A stretch of DNA of 64,000 nucleotides from assembly GCF_039962255.1 (NCBI RefSeq), contig NZ_JAMPKY010000004.1, positions 186,001 to 250,000 of the forward strand, given 5' to 3'. Shown here one piece after another: positions 44,644 through 53,137 of this stretch. How positions within the stretch are numbered: the stretch's first letter is position 1; every line of letters begins with the position of its first letter. A program made the position numbers and the translations under genes. The stretch is from Leptolyngbya subtilissima AS-A7. GTDB taxonomy: Bacteria > Cyanobacteriota > Cyanobacteriia > Phormidesmidales > Phormidesmidaceae. Below the pieces are notes generated by a model that saw nothing but the letters and a program-made list of their open reading frames with translations, made no database searches and was not told the DNA's origin.

Positions 44644-45210
44644 CTAGTCATCTTGGGAGAAAAGCAGTGGGTGAGCGCGCCGATCAGTTGGAGCAGGTGA
44701 CGGTGCGTCGGCAGAACGCTTTTTTGATGAGGGCGATCGTCGCCCCAAACGCACGGCGATCGGCCGGTTGGCCTGCTTGACACCGCTGAGCACCAGCAGC
44801 ATGGCCGCAGTGCCCACCACGGCGAGTTGCCAATAGCCCAGACCAATGGCGGTGCCGAGGGCGGCTGTGGCCCAAATTGCCGCCGCTGAGGTGAGCCCCT
44901 TAACCTTGCCCCGGTGGGATTGCTGCAAGATTAGCCCCGCCCCAATAAAGCCCACCCCAGTGGCAATGCCCTGGATGGTGCGGCTGAGGGCGTTTACGGA
45001 GGAATAGTCTTGGGGGATCTGAAGGGGCAGCAGAATAAACAGCGTTGCCCCCAGACTAATCACCATGTGGGTGCGCACTCCAGCAGAGCGGTTGGTGCCA
45101 GTCCACTGGCGCTCGAAGCCAATCAGCCCGCCGATGATGACGGAAAGCCCGACTCGAAAGATCAGGTTGAGCCAGTCGTTGGCTTCGATATAGCCAGCCT
45201 GAATCGCCAA
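44644..45210 (-). CDS. MgtC/SapB-family membrane protein
   Basis: A 188-residue MgtC-like protein. The signature VGLSVIIGGLIGFERQWTGTNRSAGVRTHMVISLGATLF leads into TIQGIATGVGFIGAGLILQQ and GLTSAAAIWATAALGTAIGLG, with about four helices. The start appears to be TTG at 45210, as no ATG exists upstream before a stop. MgtC proteins inhibit F-type ATP synthase and help with low magnesium in pathogens; the cyanobacterial role is unknown. The polar C-terminal 35 residues replace the usual ACT-like domain. Confidence 0.88.
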   Translation of the reverse strand: MAIQAGYIEANDWLNLIFRVGLSVIIGGLIGFERQWTGTNRSAGVRTHMVISLGATLFILLPLQIPQDYSSVNALSRTIQGIATGVGFIGAGLILQQSHRGKVKGLTSAAAIWATAALGTAIGLGYWQLAVVGTAAMLLVLSGVKQANRPIAVRLGRRSPSSKKRSADAPSPAPTDRRAHPLLFSQDD

Positions 45211-45476
45211 AATGCCGCCCCCGTCACTGCATACACCGAAAACCCGGTAGGTTTACCGGTGATTGATTTGTGTTTGACAACTATGGCATGACATCAAATA
45301 ATTTTCAATCAGATTGCAAACATTTTTTGTTTCATGTACGATTCGGATGCGTTTGCCAAGCGCACTACGAAGCTCTCCGCTAGTTTCTTCGTAAGCGCCT
45401 AAGTATTTGTGGAGCACTGGTTGCCTAGAGGCACATCCATGCGTCGCTTCTTGTTTCCTGTTGGAGAAAGCAGGCT

Positions 45477-45938
45477 ATGACAGACCCTATTCGCCCAGTG
45501 AATGATGATTACAGCAGCGCCGGTCAGCTCACCCCAGAGCAGATTCGGCAAGCGGCCCAGCAGGGGTTTCAGGCGGTGCTAAACCTCAGGTCGCCCCACG
45601 AACCCGGTACGCTGCCCGACGAAGCCGAGCAGGCCGCCGCCGCTGGTTTGGGCTATGCCCAGGCCCCGGTAAGCCCAACCACGCCGGAGGGCGACCCCCT
45701 CAACGCTGCCCTGGCTGCGCTGGATGGTCTGCCTAAGCCAGTGCTGATTCATTGCCGGGGCGGCGGACGGGCGACGGCGGTGGCGTTAATTGCGATCGCC
45801 AACCAAGAAAAGCTTTCCCGTGACGCATTCCTAGAGCAGGCCTCCGCCCACGGGCTGGGGCCAGAGCAACCGCAGATTCAACAATTTTTGCGCGACTATT
45901 ACGGCGCCCCTGTACCTGACCAGCAGGAGGTTGGGTAG
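45477..45938 (+). CDS. DUF442/Blh-like phosphatase-fold protein
   Basis: A 153-residue protein of the beta-lactamase-hydrolase-like (TIGR01244/DUF442) group with a tyrosine-phosphatase-type loop HCRGGGRATA (C-x4-R). The opening DDYSSAGQLTPEQIRQAAQQGFQAVLNLR is typical. Relatives occur beside sulfide-oxidation genes and are proposed sulfur transferases or phosphatases. The stop codon is immediately followed by the sqdB ATG, so translation is coupled; a role in sulfur handling for sulfolipid is an inference from this. Confidence 0.82.
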   Translation: MTDPIRPVNDDYSSAGQLTPEQIRQAAQQGFQAVLNLRSPHEPGTLPDEAEQAAAAGLGYAQAPVSPTTPEGDPLNAALAALDGLPKPVLIHCRGGGRATAVALIAIANQEKLSRDAFLEQASAHGLGPEQPQIQQFLRDYYGAPVPDQQEVG

Positions 45939-47177
45939 ATGGTGGTTGCCAACGGTCAGACCTCGACCCAGCCGCTCAAGGTGTTTATTTTGGGTGGCGA
46001 CGGGTTTTGTGGCTGGCCCACAGCCCTGCATTTGTCGAACCTGGGCCACGAGGTCGTCATTCTCGACAACCTCTCTCGGCGCAACATCGACAACGAGCTC
46101 GAAGTCAACTCACTCACCCCGATCGCACCCCTCGGAGTCCGCCTGGCCACCTGGAAAGCCCTCACCGGGCGTGAAATTCCCTTTCACCGAGTCGATATTG
46201 CCCAGGATTACGACCAGCTCCTGGGTCTGATTCAGCAGTATCGCCCCGATGCGGTGGTGCACTTTGCCGAGCAGCGGGCCGCTCCCTACTCGATGAAATC
46301 GCCTCGCCACAAGCGCTACACCGTGGACAACAACCTCAACGCTACCCACAATCTGCTCTGCGCCATCGTCGAGTCGGGGCTCGATATCCACGTCACCCAC
46401 CTCGGCACCATGGGGGTCTACGGCTACGGCACGGCGGGCATGAAAATTCCCGAGGGCTACCTGGATGTGGAAATTCCCACCGAGAGTGGGGAGCGTATTG
46501 CCCAGCGGATTCTCTACCCAGCGAATCCGGGCAGCGTTTACCACATGACCAAAACCCAGGATCAGCTGTTCTTCTTTTACTACAACAAGAACGACGGCGT
46601 GCGCGTTACCGACCTGCACCAGGGCGTAGTTTGGGGCACCCACACCCGCGAAACCCGTCAGGACGAGCGGCTGATCAACCGCTTTGACTACGACGGCGAC
46701 TACGGCACGGTGTTGAATCGCTTTCTTATGCAGGCGGCGATCGGCTACCCCCTCACCGTCCACGGCACCGGTGGCCAAACCCGCGCCTTTATCCACATTC
46801 AAGACACCGTGCGCTGCATTCAGCTGGCGCTCGAAAACCCGCCCAGCCCTGGAGAACCGGTGAAAATCTTTAACCAGATGACCGAAACCCACCGGGTTCG
46901 CAACCTGGCCCAGCTGGTCAGCGACCTCACCGGAGCCGAAATCACCTACCTCGACAACCCCCGCAAAGAAGCCGCCGAAAACGACCTCTTCGTCGAAAAC
47001 CGCTGCTTCCTCGAACTGGGCCTAGAACCCATCACCCTCAGCAAAGGGCTGCTGCTAGAGGTGACCGAAGTGGCGGAGAAATACGCGGAGCGTTGCGATC
47101 GCAGCAAAATTCCCTCCACATCCAAATGGGTAAGACGTGGAGAGCAGGGAGCGCAGAGTACCGGAATAACCCACTAA
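45939..47177 (+). CDS. sqdB: UDP-sulfoquinovose synthase
   Basis: A 412-residue extended SDR converting UDP-glucose plus sulfite to UDP-sulfoquinovose, the head-group donor of the thylakoid sulfolipid SQDG. NAD motif [34 protein letters not shown]; catalytic [12 protein letters not shown] and YHMTK (Y-x3-K). The C-terminal 20 residues ([14 protein letters not shown]) are atypical and run into a repeat. It is coupled to the upstream DUF442 gene. The partner sqdX (glycosyltransferase) is not in the window. Confidence 0.96.
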   Translation: MVVANGQTSTQPLKVFILGGDGFCGWPTALHLSNLGHEVVILDNLSRRNIDNELEVNSLTPIAPLGVRLATWKALTGREIPFHRVDIAQDYDQLLGLIQQYRPDAVVHFAEQRAAPYSMKSPRHKRYTVDNNLNATHNLLCAIVESGLDIHVTHLGTMGVYGYGTAGMKIPEGYLDVEIPTESGERIAQRILYPANPGSVYHMTKTQDQLFFFYYNKNDGVRVTDLHQGVVWGTHTRETRQDERLINRFDYDGDYGTVLNRFLMQAAIGYPLTVHGTGGQTRAFIHIQDTVRCIQLALENPPSPGEPVKIFNQMTETHRVRNLAQLVSDLTGAEITYLDNPRKEAAENDLFVENRCFLELGLEPITLSKGLLLEVTEVAEKYAERCDRSKIPSTSKWVRRGEQGAQSTGITH

Positions 47178-47220
47178 CCTCCTACCCATCCACCCTTCAC
47201 CCCTCACCCCCAACTCTCCC
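47172..47220. repeat. C-rich intergenic repeat, copy 4
   Basis: CCTCCTACCCATCCACCC followed by TTCACCCCTCACCCCC, the opposite orientation of the metX/metY G-rich blocks. It lies between sqdB and the carbonic anhydrase gene. Confidence 0.6.
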
Positions 47221-47802
47221 ATGTCCCAAACCCTCCAAGCCGTCCTCGCCGCCAACAAGACCTACGCCGCCGACTTCGGCGACAAAGGTAACCTCCCCAT
47301 GCCCCCCGGTCGCCGCTTTGCGGTGCTCACCTGCATGGATGCTCGCCTCGACCCGGCCAAGTTTGCCGGGCTGAGCGAGGGCGATGCCCACGTGATCCGC
47401 AATGCCGGGGGGCGGGCCAGCGACGACGCCATTCGCTCTCTGGTAATTTCCTACAAATTGCTGGGCACCCGCGAGTGGTTTGTCATCCACCACAGCAACT
47501 GCGGCATGGAAACCTTTACCGATACCGTGATTCGCGGGCTGTTGGCAAACAGCCTGGAGACCGCTAAGGTCGATGCCGATGGCTGGCACGACGTGGGCCA
47601 GGGTCTAGGCTCCAATGAGGGTGACTTCATTAACTGGCTGACCATCTCTGACCAGGCCAAAAGCGTGGCAGAAGATGTGGCCCGCATTCGCAATCACCCG
47701 CTGGTGCCCGCCAACATCCCCATTTACGGCTACATCTACGACGTGAAGACGGGGGAACTGGTGGAGGTGCCGGAGGCAACGGCGGTAGGGGTAGGAATTT
47801 AG
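47221..47802 (+). CDS. beta-class carbonic anhydrase, Rv1284-like (type D)
   Basis: A 193-residue beta-carbonic anhydrase fold. The zinc set is C38-x-D40-x-R42 (TCMDARLD) plus H91 and C94 (HHSNCGM). The short length, [26 protein letters not shown] and the terminal [12 protein letters not shown] match the mycobacterial Rv1284 subgroup. That subgroup also includes carbonyl sulfide and carbon disulfide hydrolases. It may hydrate carbon dioxide or hydrolyse COS/CS2. Its place between sqdB and an exported rhodanese favours a sulfur link, but that is inference. Confidence 0.88.
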   Translation: MSQTLQAVLAANKTYAADFGDKGNLPMPPGRRFAVLTCMDARLDPAKFAGLSEGDAHVIRNAGGRASDDAIRSLVISYKLLGTREWFVIHHSNCGMETFTDTVIRGLLANSLETAKVDADGWHDVGQGLGSNEGDFINWLTISDQAKSVAEDVARIRNHPLVPANIPIYGYIYDVKTGELVEVPEATAVGVGI

Positions 47803-47880
47803 GGGTAAAGGGTGGGCAGCTAGGCGGCATTCAACGTTCAAAACTTTGAGCACCCGTCCACCCCCTTACCCCTCACATTG
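47803..47880. repeat. foldable G/C-rich intergenic repeat, copy 5
   Basis: GGGGTAAAGGGTGGG at the left and CCACCCCCTTACCCC at the right form an imperfect long dyad between the carbonic anhydrase and rhodanese genes. Confidence 0.5.
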
Positions 47881-47911
47881 ACAATCAATCAACACAAAGG
47901 AGACACGTTCA

Positions 47912-48862
47912 ATGCTTAAGCAACTACAGCGCTGGAAAATCCAGCTGGCTGCCTTTTTGGCGGCGATCCTCGCCGTAGCGACCCTGCCAGGGTTGGTGCA
48001 GCCCGGTGCAGCGGCAACAACTATCGATTTTGTCACCCCTCAGTGGGTGGCACAGCATTCGGGCGATCGCAGCCTGCGCATTCTCGATGTGCGTACCAAC
48101 CCGCTCGACTACATCAGCAGCCACATTCCCAGCGCGGTGAACATTGCCGAAAACACCTTCCGTGGCCCTAATGGCCGTTTGCCGGTGCAGTTTTGGGAGC
48201 AGCAGAAAATTGAAGCGCTGTTTCAAGAGGCCGGGGTCAACAGCGACAGCCATGTAGTGATTTACTCCGAGGGCAACAGCATTTTGGGCAGCACCCAGGT
48301 GGCCTACCTGCTAGAGCGAGGCAGCTTTGGCGGTGAGGTTTCGGTACTCGACGGTGGCTTCAAAGCCTACAAAGATGCCGGTCTGCCGGTGACGAAGGAG
48401 TTTCCTGAGTATGCCAAGGGCAACTTCGCTTTGGAAGACAACAGCGACATTCGCGTATCGCTCGACGAAGTGCGATCGATTGTGCGTGACCGCAGCGCCC
48501 GCGTTACCTTTATCGACCCACGCCCACCCGCGCTGTTTGCCGGTGAAGAAGACTTGTTCATCCGCAACGGCCACATTCCCGGGGCCAACAACCTTCCCTG
48601 GCCCAGCTTTACTGTGGGTGAAGCCAACTTTCACCAGCTCAAGCCCCTCGACGACATTCGCGCGCTGCTGGCCCGCCGAGAAATTACCCCCGAAGACGAC
48701 ATTATCGTGACCTGCAGCACCGGACGCGAGGCATCGCTTCAATACGTGGTGCTCAAGCATCTGCTGGGCTACCCCAACGTGCGTTTGTACGAAGGGGCTT
48801 GGACAGAGTATTCAGCCCAGCCTGACTTACCCGTTGCCACCGGGCAAGATCCAAACGTTTAA
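47912..48862 (+). CDS. exported two-domain rhodanese (thiosulfate/3-mercaptopyruvate sulfurtransferase)
   Basis: A 316-residue protein with a signal peptide (IQLAAFLAAILAVATLPGLVQ, AAA cleavage near 35) and two rhodanese domains. The first (FVTPQWVAQHSGDRSLRILDVR) lacks the catalytic Cys (IYSEGNS near 119). The second carries C268 in VTCSTGREAS, a CSTGRE loop. It should move sulfane sulfur from thiosulfate or a persulfide in the periplasm. AAAGGAG precedes the start. It lies upstream of a thiosulfate-type transporter gene. Confidence 0.92.
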   Translation: MLKQLQRWKIQLAAFLAAILAVATLPGLVQPGAAATTIDFVTPQWVAQHSGDRSLRILDVRTNPLDYISSHIPSAVNIAENTFRGPNGRLPVQFWEQQKIEALFQEAGVNSDSHVVIYSEGNSILGSTQVAYLLERGSFGGEVSVLDGGFKAYKDAGLPVTKEFPEYAKGNFALEDNSDIRVSLDEVRSIVRDRSARVTFIDPRPPALFAGEEDLFIRNGHIPGANNLPWPSFTVGEANFHQLKPLDDIRALLARREITPEDDIIVTCSTGREASLQYVVLKHLLGYPNVRLYEGAWTEYSAQPDLPVATGQDPNV

Positions 48863-48952
48863 TTGCGCTTATCGGTTGTAATGCGGTGGCCTTTTCCAGT
48901 TGGACGAAACAACGGGAAGGGGCCACCCAATGTTGAAGGAATCTATTAATTT

Positions 48953-49171
48953 ATGCTGTTACGCCTATTGCTGCTTGCCAGTGTGCTCACCCCGCTCAGC
49001 CTGGGGGGGCATAGTTTTTGGTCGGTTACCCACGGGGCTGCTGGTAGTGACACCGTTGATCCGGTTGCCTCCTGCGCCCCTACCCAGCCCGACGACGATG
49101 ACGAGGCTGATGAAGACGAAGACGAAGACGACAAAAAGCCGCGCCGCCCAACTCGCGGGCGATTCTCTTAA
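48953..49171 (+). CDS. small exported acidic protein
   Basis: A 72-residue protein: signal-like LLRLLLLASVLTPLSLGG, then VASCAPTQPDDDDEADEDEDEDDKK and a basic end (PRRPTRGRFS). It sits between the rhodanese and the YeeE/YedE gene, 25 bases from the latter, same strand. GAAGGA lies upstream. The acid run could be calcium- or metal-binding. Its reality rests on position and the signal peptide. Confidence 0.5.
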   Translation: MLLRLLLLASVLTPLSLGGHSFWSVTHGAAGSDTVDPVASCAPTQPDDDDEADEDEDEDDKKPRRPTRGRFS

Positions 49172-49195
49172 ACTCCCTACCCTGACGCTGACGCT

Positions 49196-50383
49196 ATGTC
49201 CCCGATTGGTAACTTAACGGCATCGCCATGGTCAAAAACCGGCTCCAGAGGGCCATCGCAATCGCTGTGGCTTTATCTGCTGCTGGCTGTGGTGGTGGCG
49301 ATCGCTGCTAGCTTAATCCGCTTTGGCTGGCGGCAGAGCCTGCTGTTTTTGATCGGCACTCTGTTTGGCCTCACCCTTTACCACGCCAGTTTTGGTTTTG
49401 CGTCGTCTTACCGGCGGCTGGTGGTGCAGGGCGATGGCCAGGGGGTGCTGGCGCAGGTGGTGATGCTGGCGCTGGCGACGGTGCTATTTGCCCCCATCTT
49501 GATGGGCGAACTGGGTCGGGGGTCGCTGGCTCCCGTTGCGCTCCAGGGGGCGATCGGGGCGCTGGTGTTTGGGGTGGGCATGCAGTTGGGCAGCGGCTGC
49601 GCCTGCGGCACGCTCTATACCATTGGCGGCGGCAGCTCAATGATGCTGTTTACCCTGCTGACCTTTGGCCTTGGGTCGTTTTTGGGCACCTTGACCAACG
49701 GCTTTTGGCAGGGGTTGCCCCAAACCGAGCCCGTGGCGTTGGTGACGCTGTGGGGTTGGGGCGGGGTGGCCTTGCAACTGGGGCTGCTGGGCCTTTTGGG
49801 AATTGGCCTATGGCGCTGGCAGCGGCGGCAAGGCCATGAAACCCTGGCGCTAAAACCGCTGCTGCACTGGCGATCGCTGCTCTACGGTCCCTGGTCGTTG
49901 GTGACTGGGGCGGTGGTGCTGGCCCTGCTGAATACACTGACTTTGCTGCTGGCCGGTCGGCCCTGGGGAGTGACCTGGGGGTTTACCCTCTGGACGGCCA
50001 AGCTGGCCACCCTGCTGGGCTGGAATTCGGCCAGCAGCGAGTTTTGGAGCCAGGAGACGATCGCTGAGGTACTGCAAGTCAGCGTTTTTGCCGATATCAC
50101 CTCGGTGATGAATGTGGGCATTGTGCTGGGGGCTGCGATCGCCGCTGCGATCGCTGGGCGTCTCACGGTACGGCAGCCCCCCTCGCGGCTTGCGGTGCTG
50201 GCGGCGTTAATCGGTGGCCTGATGATGGGCTATGGGGCCTGGTTGGCCTTTGGGTGCAACGTCGGCGCGTACTTCAGCGGCATTGCCTCCACTAGTCTGC
50301 ACGGCTGGTTGTGGATCGTTTTTGCGCTGCTTGGCACGCTGCTCGGGGTTAGACTCAGGCCGTTATTCCAGCTCTCCAACTGA
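49196..50383 (+). CDS. YeeE/YedE (TsuA-like) thiosulfate/sulfur-compound transporter
   Basis: A 395-residue inner-membrane protein with about nine helices and the family cysteine motifs GSGCACGTL (C135, C137) and LAFGCNVGAYFSGIASTSLHG (C354). In TsuA these cysteines line the thiosulfate path. It probably imports thiosulfate, feeding the cysK/metY and rhodanese enzymes here. It is the last gene of the run from the rhodanese. An N-terminal 25-residue polar tail is unusual. Confidence 0.9.
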   Translation: MSPIGNLTASPWSKTGSRGPSQSLWLYLLLAVVVAIAASLIRFGWRQSLLFLIGTLFGLTLYHASFGFASSYRRLVVQGDGQGVLAQVVMLALATVLFAPILMGELGRGSLAPVALQGAIGALVFGVGMQLGSGCACGTLYTIGGGSSMMLFTLLTFGLGSFLGTLTNGFWQGLPQTEPVALVTLWGWGGVALQLGLLGLLGIGLWRWQRRQGHETLALKPLLHWRSLLYGPWSLVTGAVVLALLNTLTLLLAGRPWGVTWGFTLWTAKLATLLGWNSASSEFWSQETIAEVLQVSVFADITSVMNVGIVLGAAIAAAIAGRLTVRQPPSRLAVLAALIGGLMMGYGAWLAFGCNVGAYFSGIASTSLHGWLWIVFALLGTLLGVRLRPLFQLSN

Positions 50384-50433
50384 TAAGGCTGGTCTCCCGC
50401 AGCTATCGTTTTTCACTCAGCGCCAGCCTAGGC

Positions 50434-50468
50434 CAAGCCCCAGGGTTCTTGAGGAATCCTGGGGCTTG
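50434..50468 (+). terminator. hairpin after the transporter gene
   Basis: CAAGCCCCAGG (50434-50444) pairs with CCTGGGGCTTG (50458-50468), with partial inner pairing. It lies 50 bases past the transporter stop; the U run is poor. Confidence 0.55.
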
Positions 50469-50664
50469 ACGATCTATGGGGTTACTCTAGCCGCAGGGTT
50501 TTGGTCATGATTACCATCCATATCTCGACTAAGACACCAGTGTTTTAGGGTGCTGTATGTTGCAGTTTTAGCAACCACAACCATTCAGCAACCGTTTCTA
50601 CTTACGGTAGCAACAGGTTCAAGTCGTATTCTTTGGCAGATCGGTTATCGAAGGATGTGGGGTG

Positions 50665-51513
50665 ATGCAGGTTAAACGAGTCATATGTGGGGCAGTTGGG
50701 TTATCAGTTGCGATCGCCAGCAGTAGCCATGCTCATTTCCAGCCCTTGTCCTCATTCTCCGTTATTGGACGCCCAGCGATCGCGTCATCGCAGCCCATCG
50801 TTGTGGTTGAGCGCGTGGAATCACCTCGCACCGTTGCTGCTCCCATCCAAAACGTGTCGGAAGAGATGCGATCGCCCCTTGACATGGGCAGCCTTCCTAA
50901 TGCGCTAACCGCTGCGGTTTTACAGGATGCTCAAGAATGGTTCAACATCACTGAACTGATGCTTGAAATGGCTCCAGATGCACCAACCGATATCGGTGTC
51001 GAGGTTGAATTGATTGAACCGGTTACCTGGAACGAATGTAGGGGTGATTCTGGCCCCTCCCGCCCCATGCGTGGCATCTGCCCTGACATCAATGTATCTG
51101 GGTGGCGAGTGGTTGTTGTAGGACAGGGGTTCTCCGAGCCGCTCCGTTTGGTTTACTACATCCCGCAAGGGGCTGAAGTCGGTCTTTGGACACCTCAACC
51201 GGATGGGTTGCAAAGTCTGTCAGAAGCCGTACGACGGCGAATTCTTACCCAAGTCGCAGAGGAAGCTGGAATTTCTATCTCCAGTTTGCGCCTGTTCTGG
51301 GCAGAGGCGCGTTTCTTTGACCGCTCTTTGAATACTCGTGAAGGTACCCCCAGCTGTGGCATGGATATTCGTTCAGGGTGGGCGGTGCAAATCATGGTCG
51401 ATCAAGCCATCTCCGGCACGTCGATACAGCAACCTCTCTGGGTCTACCACACCAACATCACGGGTACTGATATCCGTCTGGTTAGCCAGGGTCAGTGGAT
51501 GCCACCTCCGTGA
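50665..51513 (+). CDS. exported hypothetical protein
   Basis: A 282-residue protein from the ATG at 50665 (a GTG one codon up is also possible). There is an N-terminal signal (VICGAVGLSVAIASSSHA-H). The mature part contains a paired-Cys region (NECRGDSGPSRPMRGICPD), strands WRVVVVGQGFSEPLRLVYYIP, and a late repeat of that pattern (CGMDIRSGWAVQIMVDQ..QPLWVYHTNITG). The two halves may be duplicated domains. No family recognised. Single-gene unit. Confidence 0.7.
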   Translation: MQVKRVICGAVGLSVAIASSSHAHFQPLSSFSVIGRPAIASSQPIVVVERVESPRTVAAPIQNVSEEMRSPLDMGSLPNALTAAVLQDAQEWFNITELMLEMAPDAPTDIGVEVELIEPVTWNECRGDSGPSRPMRGICPDINVSGWRVVVVGQGFSEPLRLVYYIPQGAEVGLWTPQPDGLQSLSEAVRRRILTQVAEEAGISISSLRLFWAEARFFDRSLNTREGTPSCGMDIRSGWAVQIMVDQAISGTSIQQPLWVYHTNITGTDIRLVSQGQWMPPP

Positions 51514-51773
51514 TGGTGCCAACTATGGTGATACTGAGTGAGAATTAGCCAACAAAGCCGTTGCACACCGACCGCGCGAAGCTCCTTTCAGTGAGTTCGA
51601 GCAGTTTTTGTGTCAGGTGAACAAGGGCGTTAACAGCCATTGTGTGTACTACCGTAGGCTCGGCAGCCCTCTTTCTCTCAACAGTGACGGCGGGCGCCAA
51701 ATACACCGTGGGAACTGTATTAGTTCTGGCTGTTGTAGCTATTCCGATCGCTTGATTCTGGAGGAGACGCAGC

Positions 51774-52166
51774 ATGGAGCAATTCACTGGCGGTTGCCTG
51801 TGCGGCAACGTTCGGATTGTGGCAACGGGACGCCCGTACCGGGTCGGTCTTTGTCACTGCCTAGACTGTCGTAAGCATCATGGGGCTCTTTTTCACGCTT
51901 CTGCGATTTTCCCTCAAGATGCAGTAGCGATCGCCGGCGAAACCCGCGACTATGGCGGGCGGTTTTTCTGTCCCCACTGCGGCTCATCCGTTTTCGCCCG
52001 CACCGCAGACGAAATCGAAGTGTACCTAGGCTCTCTAGATGCCCCTAACCAACTGACACCGACCTACGAAAATTGGATTATCCGTCGTGAGTCTTGGCTG
52101 CCGTCGTTTCCGCTCACGAGACGATATGAGTGCGATCGCGACCCCACAAGTCGCTTTGAAGAGTAG
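51774..52166 (+). CDS. GFA/CENP-V-family zinc protein
   Basis: A 130-residue protein of the glutathione-dependent formaldehyde-activating (GFA) family. Zinc cysteines: GGCLCGNV (8-10), LCHCLDCRK (27-32) and FCPHCGS. GGAGGAGACGCAGC precedes the start, a strong ribosome site. Family members bind zinc, with roles in aldehyde or thiol chemistry mostly unproven. Single gene. Confidence 0.9.
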   Translation: MEQFTGGCLCGNVRIVATGRPYRVGLCHCLDCRKHHGALFHASAIFPQDAVAIAGETRDYGGRFFCPHCGSSVFARTADEIEVYLGSLDAPNQLTPTYENWIIRRESWLPSFPLTRRYECDRDPTSRFEE

Positions 52167-52258
52167 GTCGCGCGATCAGATTTCCACCTTCAAAGTATCG
52201 TAGACTCATAGCCGTTACCTACAAAGCACTTGCGCCTATTGAGCGATCGGCCCAAGCG

Positions 52259-52585
52259 ATGACTCTCCAAGAACTGCAAGCTCATCTTCTCGCCCTAACC
52301 CCCGCCGAAAAAGCTGAAGCAGTACAGCTTTTAGTGCAAAGCCTCAGCAACACTTGGCCCGGCATCGAAAAAACACCTGGCATTGTCGGCGGCGATGCCT
52401 GCATTACCGGTACCCATATTCCCGTTTGGGATTTGGTGCAGTATCGCCGCCTGGGAGCCACCGACGCCAAAATTTTGGAAGCCTATCCACAACTCACAGC
52501 TATTAACTTAGCCAATGCGTGGCACTACGCCGACATCTATCAGGCTGAAATCGAGGCGGCCATTCGTGAGAATGAGGCCGCTTAA
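52259..52585 (+). CDS. DUF433 antitoxin
   Basis: A 108-residue protein. The N-terminal 35 residues are a helical dimerisation tail (TLQELQAHLLALTPAEKAEAVQLLVQSL). Residues 40-100 are DUF433 (GIVGGDACITGTHIPVWDLVQYRRLGATDAKILEAYPQL). DUF433 proteins are antitoxins of the adjacent DUF5615 (PIN-like) toxin. Here the partner is three to six bases downstream but interrupted. Confidence 0.9.
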   Translation: MTLQELQAHLLALTPAEKAEAVQLLVQSLSNTWPGIEKTPGIVGGDACITGTHIPVWDLVQYRRLGATDAKILEAYPQLTAINLANAWHYADIYQAEIEAAIRENEAA

Positions 52586-52590
52586 CCTTG

Positions 52591-52920
52591 GTGCGTCTTT
52601 ATGCTGACGAACAGTTCCCGTTTCCGGTGGTTCAACGGTTGAGAGTCTTAGGCTATGACATTCTCACGGTGCAAGAGGCTGGGCAAGCCAACTAACGCAT
52701 TCCAGATGAGCAGGTTTTGCAGTTTGCAGTGAGTCAGAAGCGGGCCGTGATCACGCAAAATCGGCGAGACTTTGTCAAGCTCCACAACCAATCTTCTGTC
52801 CATGCAGGCATCGTTGTGTGCTCTAAAAACTTAGATTGGGATGCGTACACCACTCAAATTTATCGTGTCTTAAGCTGCCAAGACAACATTTTGGGTCAGC
52901 TTCTGCGCGTTACCAAGTAG
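52591..52920 (+). pseudogene. DUF5615 (PIN-like) toxin with in-frame stop
   Basis: From GTG 52591 the frame gives VRLYADEQFPFPVVQRLRVL.., the usual DUF5615 opening with the acidic DE pair. TAA stops it at 52693-52695 (codon 35). Reading resumes directly as RIPDEQVLQFAVSQKRAVITQNRRDF and goes to 52920, so one C-to-T change (CAA to TAA) explains it. The catalytic TQNRRDF part is separated from the N-terminus. Expression of an active toxin is unlikely unless read through; the antitoxin gene is intact. Confidence 0.88.
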
Positions 52921-53137
52921 CTAGATCGCAATCAGAAATTGCCAATCAGCCCTGCAAAAATGACCCGTTTGGGTACCGTCAATGGGCTAAGACACTGTGG
53001 TAGAACCTTTGTCAGATAAGGGTTTTAGCCTTTGCGCTGCATCTATAACTTCAATCTATCAATTCCACAAAAAATAGCGTTTGCTCTTATTTTTCGCTCC
53101 CCGTAAATTGAGGGTGCTCATCCTTCAGGGGTTACAT

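Noticed and set aside
45211..45476. Magnesium riboswitch (M-box) upstream of mgtC
   Set aside because: The 266-base divergent region shows no M-box-like paired core, only a short CGGTA/TACCG dyad.
46110..46892. Minus-strand frame of 260 codons
   Set aside because: Antisense to sqdB, which is unmistakable.
51642..51755. 37-residue hydrophobic frame starting at GTG
   Set aside because: It could be a small membrane peptide (TTVGSAALFLSTVTAGAKYT), but it has no ribosome site and no second line of evidence.
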